NCBI RefSeq assembly: GCF_001908235.1
Contig: NZ_LGHK01000172.1
Coordinates: forward strand, 1 to 33,576
Reading direction: 5' to 3'
DNA: 33,576 nucleotides
From: Bradyrhizobium sp. NAS96.2
GTDB taxonomy: Bacteria > Pseudomonadota > Alphaproteobacteria > Rhizobiales > Xanthobacteraceae
Positions within the stretch are counted from its first letter, which is position 1. The number at the start of each line of letters is the position of its first letter. Positions 8,836 through 15,325 of this stretch are shown one piece after another. The notes beneath the pieces were generated by a model. It searched no databases, was not told the DNA's origin, and saw nothing but the letters and a program-made list of their open reading frames with translations. The position numbers and the translations under genes are program-made.

Positions 8836-9032
8836 ACCTCTCCCCATCGGGGAGAGGTCGATTTGCGCAGCAAATCGGGTGAGGGGCGCAGCTCTAACGA
8901 GGGACCCTCACCCGGCGCGACGCGCCGACCTCTCCCAAGGGAGAGGTGAACCTCCGCTGCCGATCCTGTTCAACCTAATCTCATCACGCTTTAGTCTCGA
9001 ACTTCGACCTCTCCCCTGGAGGGAGAGGTCGA
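8836..9032. repeat. Palindromic intergenic repeat cluster, CTCTCCC type
   Basis: Three hairpins follow each other: ACCTCTCCCCATCGGGGAGAGGT (8836-8858, described here in two halves around ATC), CGACCTCTCCCAAGGGAGAGGT (8926-8947) and CGACCTCTCCCCTGGAGGGAGAGGTCG (9005-9031, arms around CTGG). The stretch GATTTGCGCAGCAAATC adds a small stem. The first two hairpins also face each other through GGTGAGGG and CCCTCACC. The element occupies the gap between two converging genes. It is the same type as those at 13841, 21958 and 26681. Confidence 0.75.
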
Positions 9033-9051
9033 AAGCACGGCGTGGCTTCGT

Positions 9052-9279
9052 TCATCGCCAATAGCGATACCGCAAATCCAGGCACTGCCGCACCCAGTAT
9101 CCATTCACATGGATCAACTGGCATGGGCTCGGCGGCGGTTCCTTGATGATCGGATATCCGTGGATGTCGATATTCGTCGGGGCCGTGACGCCGCGCCAGA
9201 ACACGGCGTGGGCGGCCGGAGGATTGAGGGCGGCGGTGAACGCCGTGGCTGCGAGGAAGCCCAAAAGGAGTTTGCGCAT
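9052..9279 (-). CDS. Small secreted protein of unknown function
   Basis: This 75-residue protein has a clear signal peptide (MRKLLLGFLAATAFTAAL, cleavage near AAHA, residue 25). The mature part is about 50 residues, with WRGVTAPTNIDIHGYPI, a PPPSPC stretch and two cysteines (about 53 and 66) flanking a VNGYWVRQ segment, so a disulfide is possible. It ends in an aromatic, basic tail (RYRYWR). Only a weak Shine-Dalgarno (GGAT) is visible before the ATG, so expression level is uncertain. The signal peptide and sensible composition argue for a real gene. I do not recognise the family. Confidence 0.65.
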   Translation of the reverse strand: MRKLLLGFLAATAFTAALNPPAAHAVFWRGVTAPTNIDIHGYPIIKEPPPSPCQLIHVNGYWVRQCLDLRYRYWR

Positions 9280-9350
9280 AATTTGTATCCGGATCGATTA
9301 ATGCGCATCAGCGTACTCCCTTGAGCGGGAGGAGCAAGCCGCTGAATGGA

Positions 9351-9497
9351 TCAAAATGGCGGAGTGAATTTTGCCGCAAGCGCCGTCGCCGCCCGCGCGT
9401 AGCCGCCGTGGACCGCCATGCAGGCGAGGGCAACGATGCCGACCGCCGCCAGAACAACCATGACCTGGAAGATCGCTCGTCCAAGGATCGCTCCCAT
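9351..9497 (-). CDS. Small single-span membrane protein, or 3' part of a frameshifted gene
   Basis: An ATG at 9497, with GGAG five bases upstream, opens a 48-residue frame with one hydrophobic helix (AIFQVMVVLAAVGIVALACM) and a short basic/Ala-rich tail. The same frame stays open upstream to a TAG at 9633-9635. That extra stretch reads protein-like (SDELADFNSAISLADDAPE) but has no ATG, GTG or TTG start before the TTG/ATG pair at 9500/9497. The preceding small gene ends at 9616 in another frame. So this may be a stand-alone membrane peptide or the membrane anchor of a longer protein split by a frameshift. Function unknown. Confidence 0.45.
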   Translation of the reverse strand: MGAILGRAIFQVMVVLAAVGIVALACMAVHGGYARAATALAAKFTPPF

Positions 9498-9615
9498 CAA
9501 GACTCCATCGATCCGGCGGGGATCTTGCTTCGAGTTTCCACGCGCCGCGATCTCTGGAGCATCATCGGCAAGCGAGATTGCGCTGTTGAAGTCTGCGAGC
9601 TCGTCGCTTCGCCGG

Positions 9616-9879
9616 CTAATGTCGCTTCGCGACTAGCCGATCGACCTGCTGCTTCAGCGCTGCTTCCATTTCGGAAATGATGTCGTGCGGTAGGCGTGCG
9701 CCAACCGGATCAGCCGTCTTTTGCTCCGTCGTCTGACGCCGCACGACGTGGGCAGGACGTTCGAGGGCTTGATCTTCGACCAGTCGTCGTCGGGAGGACG
9801 GATAGGCTGGCGCGTCGGCCGTCGCGTCGGCCCTGGAAGGTTGGTCAAAATCCCGATCCGGCTGTCCGGCGTTCTTCAT
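9616..9879 (-). CDS. Small hydrophilic protein of unknown function (possibly 5' part of a split gene)
   Basis: I chose the internal ATG at 9879 because a perfect AGGAGG (9888-9893) lies eight bases upstream. The frame continues further upstream without such a signal. The 87-residue product is charged and Pro/Arg-rich, and ends in a helical segment (ISEMEAALKQQVDRLVAKRH). Its stop overlaps the start of an open stretch in another frame that leads into a transmembrane segment (see 9351-9497). A possible EcfG-like promoter (GGAAC-N17-CGTC) lies at 9946-9970. Function unknown. Confidence 0.5.
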   Translation of the reverse strand: MKNAGQPDRDFDQPSRADATADAPAYPSSRRRLVEDQALERPAHVVRRQTTEQKTADPVGARLPHDIISEMEAALKQQVDRLVAKRH

Positions 9880-9945
9880 GCGTTTTGCCTCCTGGCACGA
9901 CTTCCTTTCCTCGAGCCCGAGCCCTTCGGCTCGCCGCACATCAAT

Positions 9946-9970
9946 GACGCCGAAACCTCGAAAGTTGTTC
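9946..9970 (-). promoter_or_regulatory. Possible EcfG-type promoter (one mismatch)
   Basis: On the minus strand the sequence reads GGAAC, 17 bases, then CGTC. The alphaproteobacterial general-stress consensus is GGAAC-N16/17-CGTT, so there is one mismatch in the -10 element. It would give a leader of about 60 bases before the ATG at 9879. It is weaker than the two perfect matches at 28595 and 29870. Confidence 0.3.
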
Positions 9971-10088
9971 CGGACGGAACTTGCAAACATCCGGCGGAAC
10001 AGTCAGTCGTCGAGGCTGGAACCAGAACCATAAGCGTTCTCAATCATTAACTTTGGTTGATGACTGTGGTTGATCGTTGGAGGTTGCC

Positions 10089-10445
10089 ATGGGTTACGCG
10101 AGGCTAGTTCGGCAGACCGCAGTCGTGGTCGAAGACGATACAATCCAGCGCGACATGATTGCGCTGTTACTGGAAGAAGGGCACTTCGACGTCATCCAAT
10201 GCGAAGACGCAGAGACGGCGGCGCTGGCCATCAAGATGCGTCATCCGTCGCTGGTGGTCACCGACGTCAAGCTCACGGGCAAAATGAGCGGCATCGAGCT
10301 TGCACGTTTGGCTCTCGATTGCGATCCAGGCGTGCGCGTTATGGTGATCTCAGGCCTGCCCTTGGTCGGCACACTGCCTGACGGCGTGAAGTTCTTTCCG
10401 AAGCCGGTTTATCCACCCGCGCTGCTGCGAGAGCTCGCGCTGTAG
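10089..10445 (+). CDS. Single-domain response regulator (CheY-like receiver)
   Basis: The 118-residue product is a receiver domain alone, with no output domain. The acidic pocket is Glu15, Asp16 and Asp17 (VVVEDD). The phospho-acceptor is Asp59 (VVTDVKL), the switch Ser is Ser89 (VISG), and the conserved Lys is Lys105 (FFPKPV). The start is the ATG at 10089, with GGAGG (10079-10083) five bases upstream; an in-frame TTG at 10077 overlaps that ribosome site and is unlikely. Such proteins relay phosphate between kinases or modulate them. No histidine kinase is nearby, so the partner is unknown. A small helical protein gene follows after 24 bp. Confidence 0.9.
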   Translation: MGYARLVRQTAVVVEDDTIQRDMIALLLEEGHFDVIQCEDAETAALAIKMRHPSLVVTDVKLTGKMSGIELARLALDCDPGVRVMVISGLPLVGTLPDGVKFFPKPVYPPALLRELAL

Positions 10446-10469
10446 CTCTTTCCGACGGGATGTTGGCTC

Positions 10470-10670
10470 ATGCAGGACGATCCCGAGATCGATTGGCACC
10501 GCGAGCAGATCAGGAAGAACCGTGAACTGATCGCAGAATTGGAATCCGGAAATACGGCGGGTGCTGACGTGTTTCCGGAGACGCAAGCCGAGATCGACCG
10601 TCTCACGGCACAGATCGAGCAATCGGAATTGATCGTTGCCGCCTATGAGAAAGAGCATCTGCGAGAGTGA
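10470..10670 (+). CDS. Small helical protein of unknown function
   Basis: This 66-residue, highly charged protein is predicted almost wholly alpha-helical, with two coiled-coil-like stretches (IRKNRELIAELESG and TQAEIDRLTAQIEQSELIVAAYEKEH) split by a Gly/Pro turn at about residue 27-36. It would fold as a helical hairpin or a dimer. The gene starts 24 bp after the response regulator and is probably co-transcribed. The Shine-Dalgarno is weak. No signal peptide or membrane segment is present. I do not recognise the family. Confidence 0.6.
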   Translation: MQDDPEIDWHREQIRKNRELIAELESGNTAGADVFPETQAEIDRLTAQIEQSELIVAAYEKEHLRE

Positions 10671-10703
10671 TCCGGCGCTCGATGGAAGCGTGTCGCGCGC
10701 CGC

Positions 10704-11639
10704 CTAGGCGAACACGGCGTCCAGCGCTGCCGAATATGCGGCCTCGACCAGCGCCGGATGGCGGCGGCCCAGCGCCTCCATCTTCACGCCGGAATTCACC
10801 TCGAGGACTTTCCATGCGCCATCAGCGCGCACGACGTCGATGGAGGCGAAGCGGATGCCGACGGCCTGCGCGGCCATGGTCGCGAGCGCTATGCAGGCAT
10901 CGTATGTCGCAGCATCCGAGATCAGCGCGGGCTCGGCACCGGCATCGAGGTTGTGCCGCCAGTTGAGCAGCAGCCGTTCGCCGGCCGGCGGAATGCCGTC
11001 GAGCGCGGCGGTGTCGAAATCCTCAGTCAGGGTCTTGAGCTGCTCGGCCGTCGCGGTCGCCTGCGCCAGCGCGCGGAGTGAATGGATGCCGTCGCCGACC
11101 ACCATTGGGCGCGTCTTGCTGTAGACGATCAGTGCGCGTGCATCGAGCAGCACCACGCGCACCTCGTCCTCGATCGCGACATAGGGCGAGATCGCAAGGC
11201 TCGGATGCGCGGCAAGGATGCGCGCCACTGCAGTCTCCAACTGCGTTCGCGTCGTGACGCGGGAGACAAGCTCGCCGGATGTCCCCTCATTGGGTTTGAC
11301 GACGAGTCCCTGCGGATGCGCGTCGAGCAGACGCTGCATCGCGTCCAGCGAGTCCGATCCCGGAATGTGCTTGCTGAGCCTGGCGCCGAGAAACAGCGTG
11401 TGCGGAATCGCGGGGACGCCGGCTAGAGCCAGTACGTCCGCGCAGGCCGATTTATCGTTGGCGACCTGATGCGCGACCGCGCTGTTCAGCCCGATGTCGT
11501 AGCCGATCGCGAGCCGCCGCTGATTGCCCCTGGTCATGATGACCAGCCAGCCGCCTGACCGCACCTCGACCGCAATCGCGTGCGCCAGACAATATTTTTT
11601 GATGGTTTCCAGGAAGATTCGTTGGCTGATCAGGACCAC
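10704..11639 (-). CDS. ATP-grasp ligase, cyanophycin synthetase/GshF-like domain
   Basis: This 311-residue stand-alone ATP-grasp protein has the ATP-binding stretch LVVKPNEGTSGELV (Lys115), the segment MVVGDGIHSLRALA (like the VVGDG motif of cyanophycin synthetase and GshF-type ligases), and the metal-binding end EVNSGVKME (Glu280, Asn282). The family joins a carboxylate to an amine or thiol through an acyl-phosphate. The substrate here is unknown, and no other peptide-ligase or amino-acid gene is close. GTG at 11639 is the first possible start after an in-frame TGA, with AGGGA about ten bases upstream. It is divergent from the ferredoxin-NADP reductase across a 297-bp gap with strong palindromes. 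Confidence 0.82.
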   Translation of the reverse strand: MVLISQRIFLETIKKYCLAHAIAVEVRSGGWLVIMTRGNQRRLAIGYDIGLNSAVAHQVANDKSACADVLALAGVPAIPHTLFLGARLSKHIPGSDSLDAMQRLLDAHPQGLVVKPNEGTSGELVSRVTTRTQLETAVARILAAHPSLAISPYVAIEDEVRVVLLDARALIVYSKTRPMVVGDGIHSLRALAQATATAEQLKTLTEDFDTAALDGIPPAGERLLLNWRHNLDAGAEPALISDAATYDACIALATMAAQAVGIRFASIDVVRADGAWKVLEVNSGVKMEALGRRHPALVEAAYSAALDAVFA

Positions 11640-11671
11640 GAGATCATTTTCCCTTCACCGCGGTTTTCGTA

Positions 11672-11718
11672 GCAATTAATTGCCAGATCGGCATCGATCT
11701 CAGCAAGTAAATTACTTG
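11672..11718. promoter_or_regulatory. Three consecutive palindromes in divergent promoter region
   Basis: Within 47 bp lie GCAATTAATTGC (11672-11683, perfect), AGATCG-GCAT-CGATCT (11685-11700, perfect 6-base arms) and GCAAGTAA-A-TTACTTGC (11702-11718, perfect 8-base arms). The first and third share GCAA...TTGC ends. They sit 33-79 bp upstream of the ATP-grasp GTG and about 220 bp upstream of the reductase. They look like operator sites for one or more dimeric regulators. The rest of the 11640-11936 gap shows no gene. Confidence 0.5.
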
Positions 11719-11936
11719 CAGCATCGCGTGTTAACGATGTCGTGGCTGAACCTCTGCGCGAAATCGAACGACTGCCATTCTGAGATCGCAATTGCACGCC
11801 AGTTGATCTTGACTATCTCATGCATTGGCGCAATGGACACGCGAGATCTTCAGTGATTTCGGCCACTTCTGCGCCGTCGCGAGCAGTCTAGAAATCAAAC
11901 CATTCTAAATCTGGTCAGTCGAGAAAACGAAAACAC

Positions 11937-12710
11937 ATGAGCGCGTTCTATCGAGAGAAAGTTCTTTCCGTTCAGCACTGGACCGATACGCTTTTCAGCT
12001 TCCGGGCGACCCGCGATTCCGGTTTCCGCTTCCAGAATGGGCAGTTTGCCATGATCGGCCTCGAGGTCGATGGCCGGCCGCTGCTGCGCGCCTATTCGAT
12101 GGCGAGCGCCAATCACGAGGAAGAGCTCGAGTTCTTCTCGATCAAGGTGCAGGACGGTCCGCTGACCTCCAAGCTGCAGAAGATCCGCGAGGGCGACACC
12201 ATCCTGGTCGGCCGCAAGGCGACCGGTACGCTGATCACCGACAACCTGATTCCCGGCAAACGGCTGATGCTGCTGTCGACCGGCACCGGCCTTGCGCCGT
12301 TCGCGAGCCTGATCAAGGACCCCGAGGTCTATGATCGCTACGACGAGATCCTGCTGGTGCATGGCTGCCGCCAGGTCTCCGAGCTCGCTTACGGCGAGGA
12401 GCTGGTCGCCAAGCTGCGCGACGACGAGCTGTTCGGCCCGCTGCTGTCCGAGAAGCTGTCGTACTATCCGACCGTGACGCGCGAGCCGTTCCGTAACCGC
12501 GGCCGCATCACCGACCTGATCACCTCCAACCAGCTGTTCACCGACCTGCATCAGGGCCCGCTCGACATCGAGACCGACCGCATCATGATGTGCGGCAGCC
12601 CGGCGATGCTCGAAGAGCTGAAGCAGCTGTTCGAGACCCGCGGATTCAAGGAAGGCAGCGGCAACACTCCCGGCCACTTCGTGATCGAAAAGGCGTTCGT
12701 CGAGCGTTAA
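11937..12710 (+). CDS. fpr: Ferredoxin--NADP(+) reductase
   Basis: This 257-residue FAD enzyme moves electrons between NADPH and ferredoxin or flavodoxin in the cytosol. The FAD site is RAYSMAS (Arg51, Tyr53, Ser54). The NADP pyrophosphate site is LLSTGTGLAPFAS (about 112-124), then VHGCRQVSELAY, MMCGSPAML and the C-terminal HFVIEKAFVE. Length and motifs fit the bacterial subclass I Fpr of proteobacteria. The ATG at 11937 has only an A-rich, weak ribosome site. In related bacteria Fpr serves oxidative-stress defence and iron release from bacterioferritin. A possible terminator lies downstream inside a repeat. Confidence 0.93.
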   Translation: MSAFYREKVLSVQHWTDTLFSFRATRDSGFRFQNGQFAMIGLEVDGRPLLRAYSMASANHEEELEFFSIKVQDGPLTSKLQKIREGDTILVGRKATGTLITDNLIPGKRLMLLSTGTGLAPFASLIKDPEVYDRYDEILLVHGCRQVSELAYGEELVAKLRDDELFGPLLSEKLSYYPTVTREPFRNRGRITDLITSNQLFTDLHQGPLDIETDRIMMCGSPAMLEELKQLFETRGFKEGSGNTPGHFVIEKAFVER

Positions 12711-12726
12711 GACTGTCGGCCTTTAA

Positions 12727-12853
12727 GACTGCCGTCCTGGCGAAAGCCAGGACCCATTACCACCGCTCCCTGTTTTGCGAAGGCTGGGGCCCCATCGGGC
12801 TCCAGCCTTTTGCATTTGTGGTTATGGGTCCTGGCCTTCGCCAGGACGACACC
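12727..12853. repeat. Palindromic intergenic repeat, GTCCTGGC type
   Basis: CCGTCCTGGCGAAAGCCAGG at the left is matched by CCTGGCCTTCGCCAGGACG at the right, and ACCCATTACCACC/GTGGTTATGGGT form further pairing. The whole element folds as a long imperfect hairpin whose apex is the strong stem at 12782-12807. It lies between fpr and the patatin gene. Confidence 0.75.
12782..12811 (+). terminator. Possible rho-independent terminator of fpr
   Basis: GGCTGGGGCCC and GGGCTCCAGCC pair with one mismatch around a 4-base loop and are followed by TTTT (12808-12811). The hairpin forms the apex of the repeat element 12727-12853, so it may be a by-product of that element rather than a dedicated terminator. 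Confidence 0.45.
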
Positions 12854-12945
12854 TGTGTATGTGGCGCCGTCCATTCCCCCACTGCTATAACGCTCCCAAC
12901 GCCGCGCAGTCCTGCCCGAACGCGGCGACCCAAGGGAGCCGCAGC

Positions 12946-13815
12946 TTGTCCATCACCGATCCGGATGCACCGATGACGGCCTTTGTGTTTGCCGGCGGCG
13001 GCAGCTTTGGCGCGATCCAGGTCGGCATGCTGCAAGCTCTGGCGGCGCATGGCGTGGTTGCCGACATGGTGGTCGGCTCCAGCGTCGGTGCATTGAATGG
13101 CGCGTTCTATGCCGGCGACCCGACGGTCTCGGGGGTGGCACGGCTGGCCGAGATCTGGCGCGGTCTGAACCGGCAGGACGTATTCCCGGTGACCTGGCGG
13201 ACGCTGGTGAGCTTCCTGTGGCGGCGCGACTTCCTGATCCCGCACGACGGCGTCCGCAGGCTGATCGACGACTACATCCCGTTCCGCAATCTCGAGGACG
13301 CGCGGATGCCGATCCACATCGTCACGACCGACATCATCAGCGGTGACAGCGTCGTGCTGTCGGAAGGCTCCACCGCGGACGCGATCGTGGCATCGACCGC
13401 GATCCCCGGCGCATTCACGCCGGTGCATTACCGCGATCATTTCCTCGCCGACGGCGCGATCTCCAGCAACACGCCGGTTCGCGTCGCCGTGAAGCATGGG
13501 GCAAAACGCCTGATCGTGCTGCCGACCGGACACGCCTGCGCCAACCAGGCGCCGCCGGTCGGCGCGCTCGCCAATGCGCTGCATGCGCTGACGCTCCTGA
13601 TCGCGCGCCAGCTCGTCAACGAGCTCGAGAATATCGGCCCCGATGTCGAGTATTTCGTGGTGCCGCCGCTCTGCCCGCTGGTCGGCTCGCCCTACGATTT
13701 CTCCCGGACGTCGGATCACATCGCACGCGCCCTCGACACCACCAATGCGTGGCTGGCCAGCGACGGCCTCAAGCCGGGCCACATCCCGCACGAATTGCGG
13801 CCGCACGACCATTGA
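12946..13815 (+). CDS. Patatin-like phospholipase family protein
   Basis: This 289-residue product has a Ser-Asp dyad lipid acyl hydrolase. The oxyanion glycine motif is FAGGGSFGAIQ (17-25), the nucleophile elbow GSSVG (Ser46) and the catalytic Asp169 sits in LADGAISSNTPV. No signal peptide is evident, so it probably acts in the cytosol or at the inner membrane face, like RssA-type proteins. I chose TTG at 12946 because AGGGAG lies seven bases upstream. The next start, ATG at 12973, still keeps the whole domain but has no ribosome site. The frame also runs upstream into the palindromic repeat, which is not coding. The substrate lipid is unknown. Confidence 0.88.
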   Translation: MSITDPDAPMTAFVFAGGGSFGAIQVGMLQALAAHGVVADMVVGSSVGALNGAFYAGDPTVSGVARLAEIWRGLNRQDVFPVTWRTLVSFLWRRDFLIPHDGVRRLIDDYIPFRNLEDARMPIHIVTTDIISGDSVVLSEGSTADAIVASTAIPGAFTPVHYRDHFLADGAISSNTPVRVAVKHGAKRLIVLPTGHACANQAPPVGALANALHALTLLIARQLVNELENIGPDVEYFVVPPLCPLVGSPYDFSRTSDHIARALDTTNAWLASDGLKPGHIPHELRPHDH

Positions 13816-13840
13816 GGGGGCACGGCTGCGCTTTCTCCTC

Positions 13841-13965
13841 CACCTCTCCCGCTTGCGGGGGAGGTCGGATTGCATCGTAGATGCAATCCGGGTGGGGGCT
13901 CTCTCCACGATGTGACTCGCGGAGAGAACCTCCACCCTAGCCCTCCCCCGCAAGCGGGAGAGGGG
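13841..13965. repeat. Palindromic intergenic repeat, CTCTCCC type
   Basis: CCTCTCCCGCTTGCGGGGGAGG at the left and CCCTCCCCCGCAAGCGGGAGAGG at the right are inverted copies, each read here around GC-rich cores. GGATTGCATC/GATGCAATCC form a perfect inner stem, and CTCTCTCC/GGAGAG another. The element lies between converging genes. Confidence 0.75.
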
Positions 13966-14009
13966 ACGCGGTACCGATGCCGCTGATACTTGTTCTCATC
14001 AAGCCCTGG

Positions 14010-14420
14010 TCAGTAACGGCTGTCGGAGCTGATGACGAAGCGGTCGAGAAAATTGACCGGCAGGATCTCGAACTTGTCGAGCTCAAGCGTAATCCCGGTC
14101 ACGAAGTCGACGCCCTTGATCCTGCCCTGGAGATCGATCCGACGACCGCGGCGCAGGCCGCGTGTTTCCGGATGTTGCTGGATGTCGATGTAGGCATAGA
14201 TCGGATTGTCGAGCCGTGCATGGCGGTGCCAGCCGCGTTGCAGAAAGCTGAATTGCAGCACCTCGCCCGCGCCCCAGTCGATCGCGTCGAAGAAGCGGGT
14301 CTTCCAGGCAACGGGCTGTCCCAGATAATGCGCGGCGATGAACGCGTCGCGCTCGAGCGCAGGCAGGCGGTGCAGTTGCCAGCTGATCTCGGCTGGCGTC
14401 GGAGCGGCGTTGTTCGCCAT
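14010..14420 (-). CDS. Conserved-looking protein of unknown function
   Basis: I place the start at ATG 14420 (MANNAAPTPAEISWQLHRLP), giving 136 residues. The frame runs further upstream, but that part is a low-complexity basic stretch from AAGAAG repeats with no ribosome site. The protein is mixed alpha/beta with several aromatic strands (WGAGEVLQFSFLQRGWHRH, NPIYAYIDIQQ, FEILPVNFLDRFV) and no signal peptide or membrane helix. It lies 70 bp after the nitroreductase stop and may be the last gene of the minus-strand fatty-acid run. I do not recognise the family. Confidence 0.65.
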   Translation of the reverse strand: MANNAAPTPAEISWQLHRLPALERDAFIAAHYLGQPVAWKTRFFDAIDWGAGEVLQFSFLQRGWHRHARLDNPIYAYIDIQQHPETRGLRRGRRIDLQGRIKGVDFVTGITLELDKFEILPVNFLDRFVISSDSRY

Positions 14421-14490
14421 TGTTCTTCTTGGGTTCTTCTTGTCGCTTCTTCTTGTCCTCGGCGGGAGGATACATCCCGCCTTGAGGAAA

Positions 14491-15189
14491 CTATACATCA
14501 ATGAATGTGACAGTATCAGCCACAGTTGCGCGCGAGGTGCGGTAGCTGTTCACCTTGTGCGCATGGTCCGCATAGCCGAACGAGATACCGCAGACAACCC
14601 GGCGGTCGTCAGGCAGGTTGAAATGGCGGCGGATCAAGCCGGAATGGCGGGCGAGCGCAGCCTGCGGGATGGTGCCGAGCCCGAGCGCCTGCGCCGCCAG
14701 CATGAAGTTCGAGACATAGCCGCCGCAGTCGATCGCACCATAGATGCCGAGCGGCTCGTTGGTGTGGATGACGGCGACATGCGGCGCGCCGAAGAAATTG
14801 TAGTTCTCCAGCGCCTGCTTTGAATAGGCCGCCTTGTCGCCGCGCGCGATGCCGAGCGTGTTGTAGAGCTGGAAGCCGCTTTCGCGGCGGCGCTCCAGAT
14901 AGACCCCGACATATTCGCGCGGCGGCGTGAAGTCGTGATCGTCCTTGGCGCCGGACGCAGCCTCGGCATAGATCGCCTTGCGGAAGCGCTCCCTGGCCTC
15001 GCCTGATGCGATCAATACCTGCCAGGGCTGGCTGTTGCACCAGGACGCGGTGCGCTGTGCGACGCTGAGGATATGTTCGATGACGTCGCGCGGCACCTCG
15101 CGCGGCAGGAACGCGCGCACCGAGTAGCGTTCGTTGAGCAGACCTTGCAAAACGTCAATGCGGTCTTGTTGTTTTACTGCGGCGTCCAT
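14491..15189 (-). CDS. Nitroreductase family FMN-dependent oxidoreductase
   Basis: This 232-residue enzyme has the nitroreductase fold. The FMN phosphate site is ERYSVRAFLPREVPRD near the N-terminus. TASWCNSQPWQVLI is the usual second FMN segment. GAIDCGGYVSNFMLAAQALGLGTIPQAAL is the dimer/flavin helix region (two separate motifs), and VVCGISFGYAD is the C-terminal strand. ATG 15189 has GAGG five bases upstream and begins at the domain boundary. The frame's upstream part lies inside a palindromic repeat and is rejected. It follows the acyl-CoA dehydrogenase genes in the same direction. Family members reduce nitro groups, quinones or enoates with NAD(P)H; the substrate here is unknown. Confidence 0.9.
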   Translation of the reverse strand: MDAAVKQQDRIDVLQGLLNERYSVRAFLPREVPRDVIEHILSVAQRTASWCNSQPWQVLIASGEARERFRKAIYAEAASGAKDDHDFTPPREYVGVYLERRRESGFQLYNTLGIARGDKAAYSKQALENYNFFGAPHVAVIHTNEPLGIYGAIDCGGYVSNFMLAAQALGLGTIPQAALARHSGLIRRHFNLPDDRRVVCGISFGYADHAHKVNSYRTSRATVADTVTFIDV

Positions 15190-15198
15190 CGCGTCCTC

Positions 15199-15325
15199 GT
15201 TCTCGTAGGGTGGGTTAGCGAAGCGTAACCCACCTCTTCTTGCGCGTCGGGTGAAACGGTGGGTTACGCCTTCCGCCTTCGCTCCTTGAGCTACGGCGGA
15301 CAAGTCGGCTAACCCACCCTACGAT
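15199..15325. repeat. Palindromic intergenic repeat, GTAGGGTGGGTT type
   Basis: CGTAGGGTGGGTTAGC near the left end and GCTAACCCACCCTACGA at the right end are perfect inverted copies. Each side also holds its own hairpin (GGGTTAGCGAAGCGTAACCC on the left). The element fills the whole gap between ACAD gene 1 and the nitroreductase, both on the minus strand. It overlaps the ACAD stop. Confidence 0.8.

Noticed and set aside
8836..9032. CRISPR-like array
   Set aside because: The repeated units are hairpins of the dispersed repeat type with uneven spacing and no unique spacers; no cas gene is present.
10018..10037. GGAAC...CGTT before the response regulator as an EcfG promoter
   Set aside because: The spacer is only 11 bases; 16-17 are needed.
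9721..10050. 109-codon frame on the plus strand
   Set aside because: It is opposite the small minus-strand gene that has a perfect AGGAGG. It has no ribosome site and its composition is Arg/Gly-rich shadow-like.
11889..11908. TAGAA...TTCTA pair before fpr as an Irr box
   Set aside because: The spacer is 9 bases instead of the 3 seen in the real box at 29963, so it does not fit the element.
12775..12945. Upstream extension of the patatin frame
   Set aside because: It lies in a repeat element. AGGGAG seven bases before TTG 12946 gives a better start and the domain begins there.
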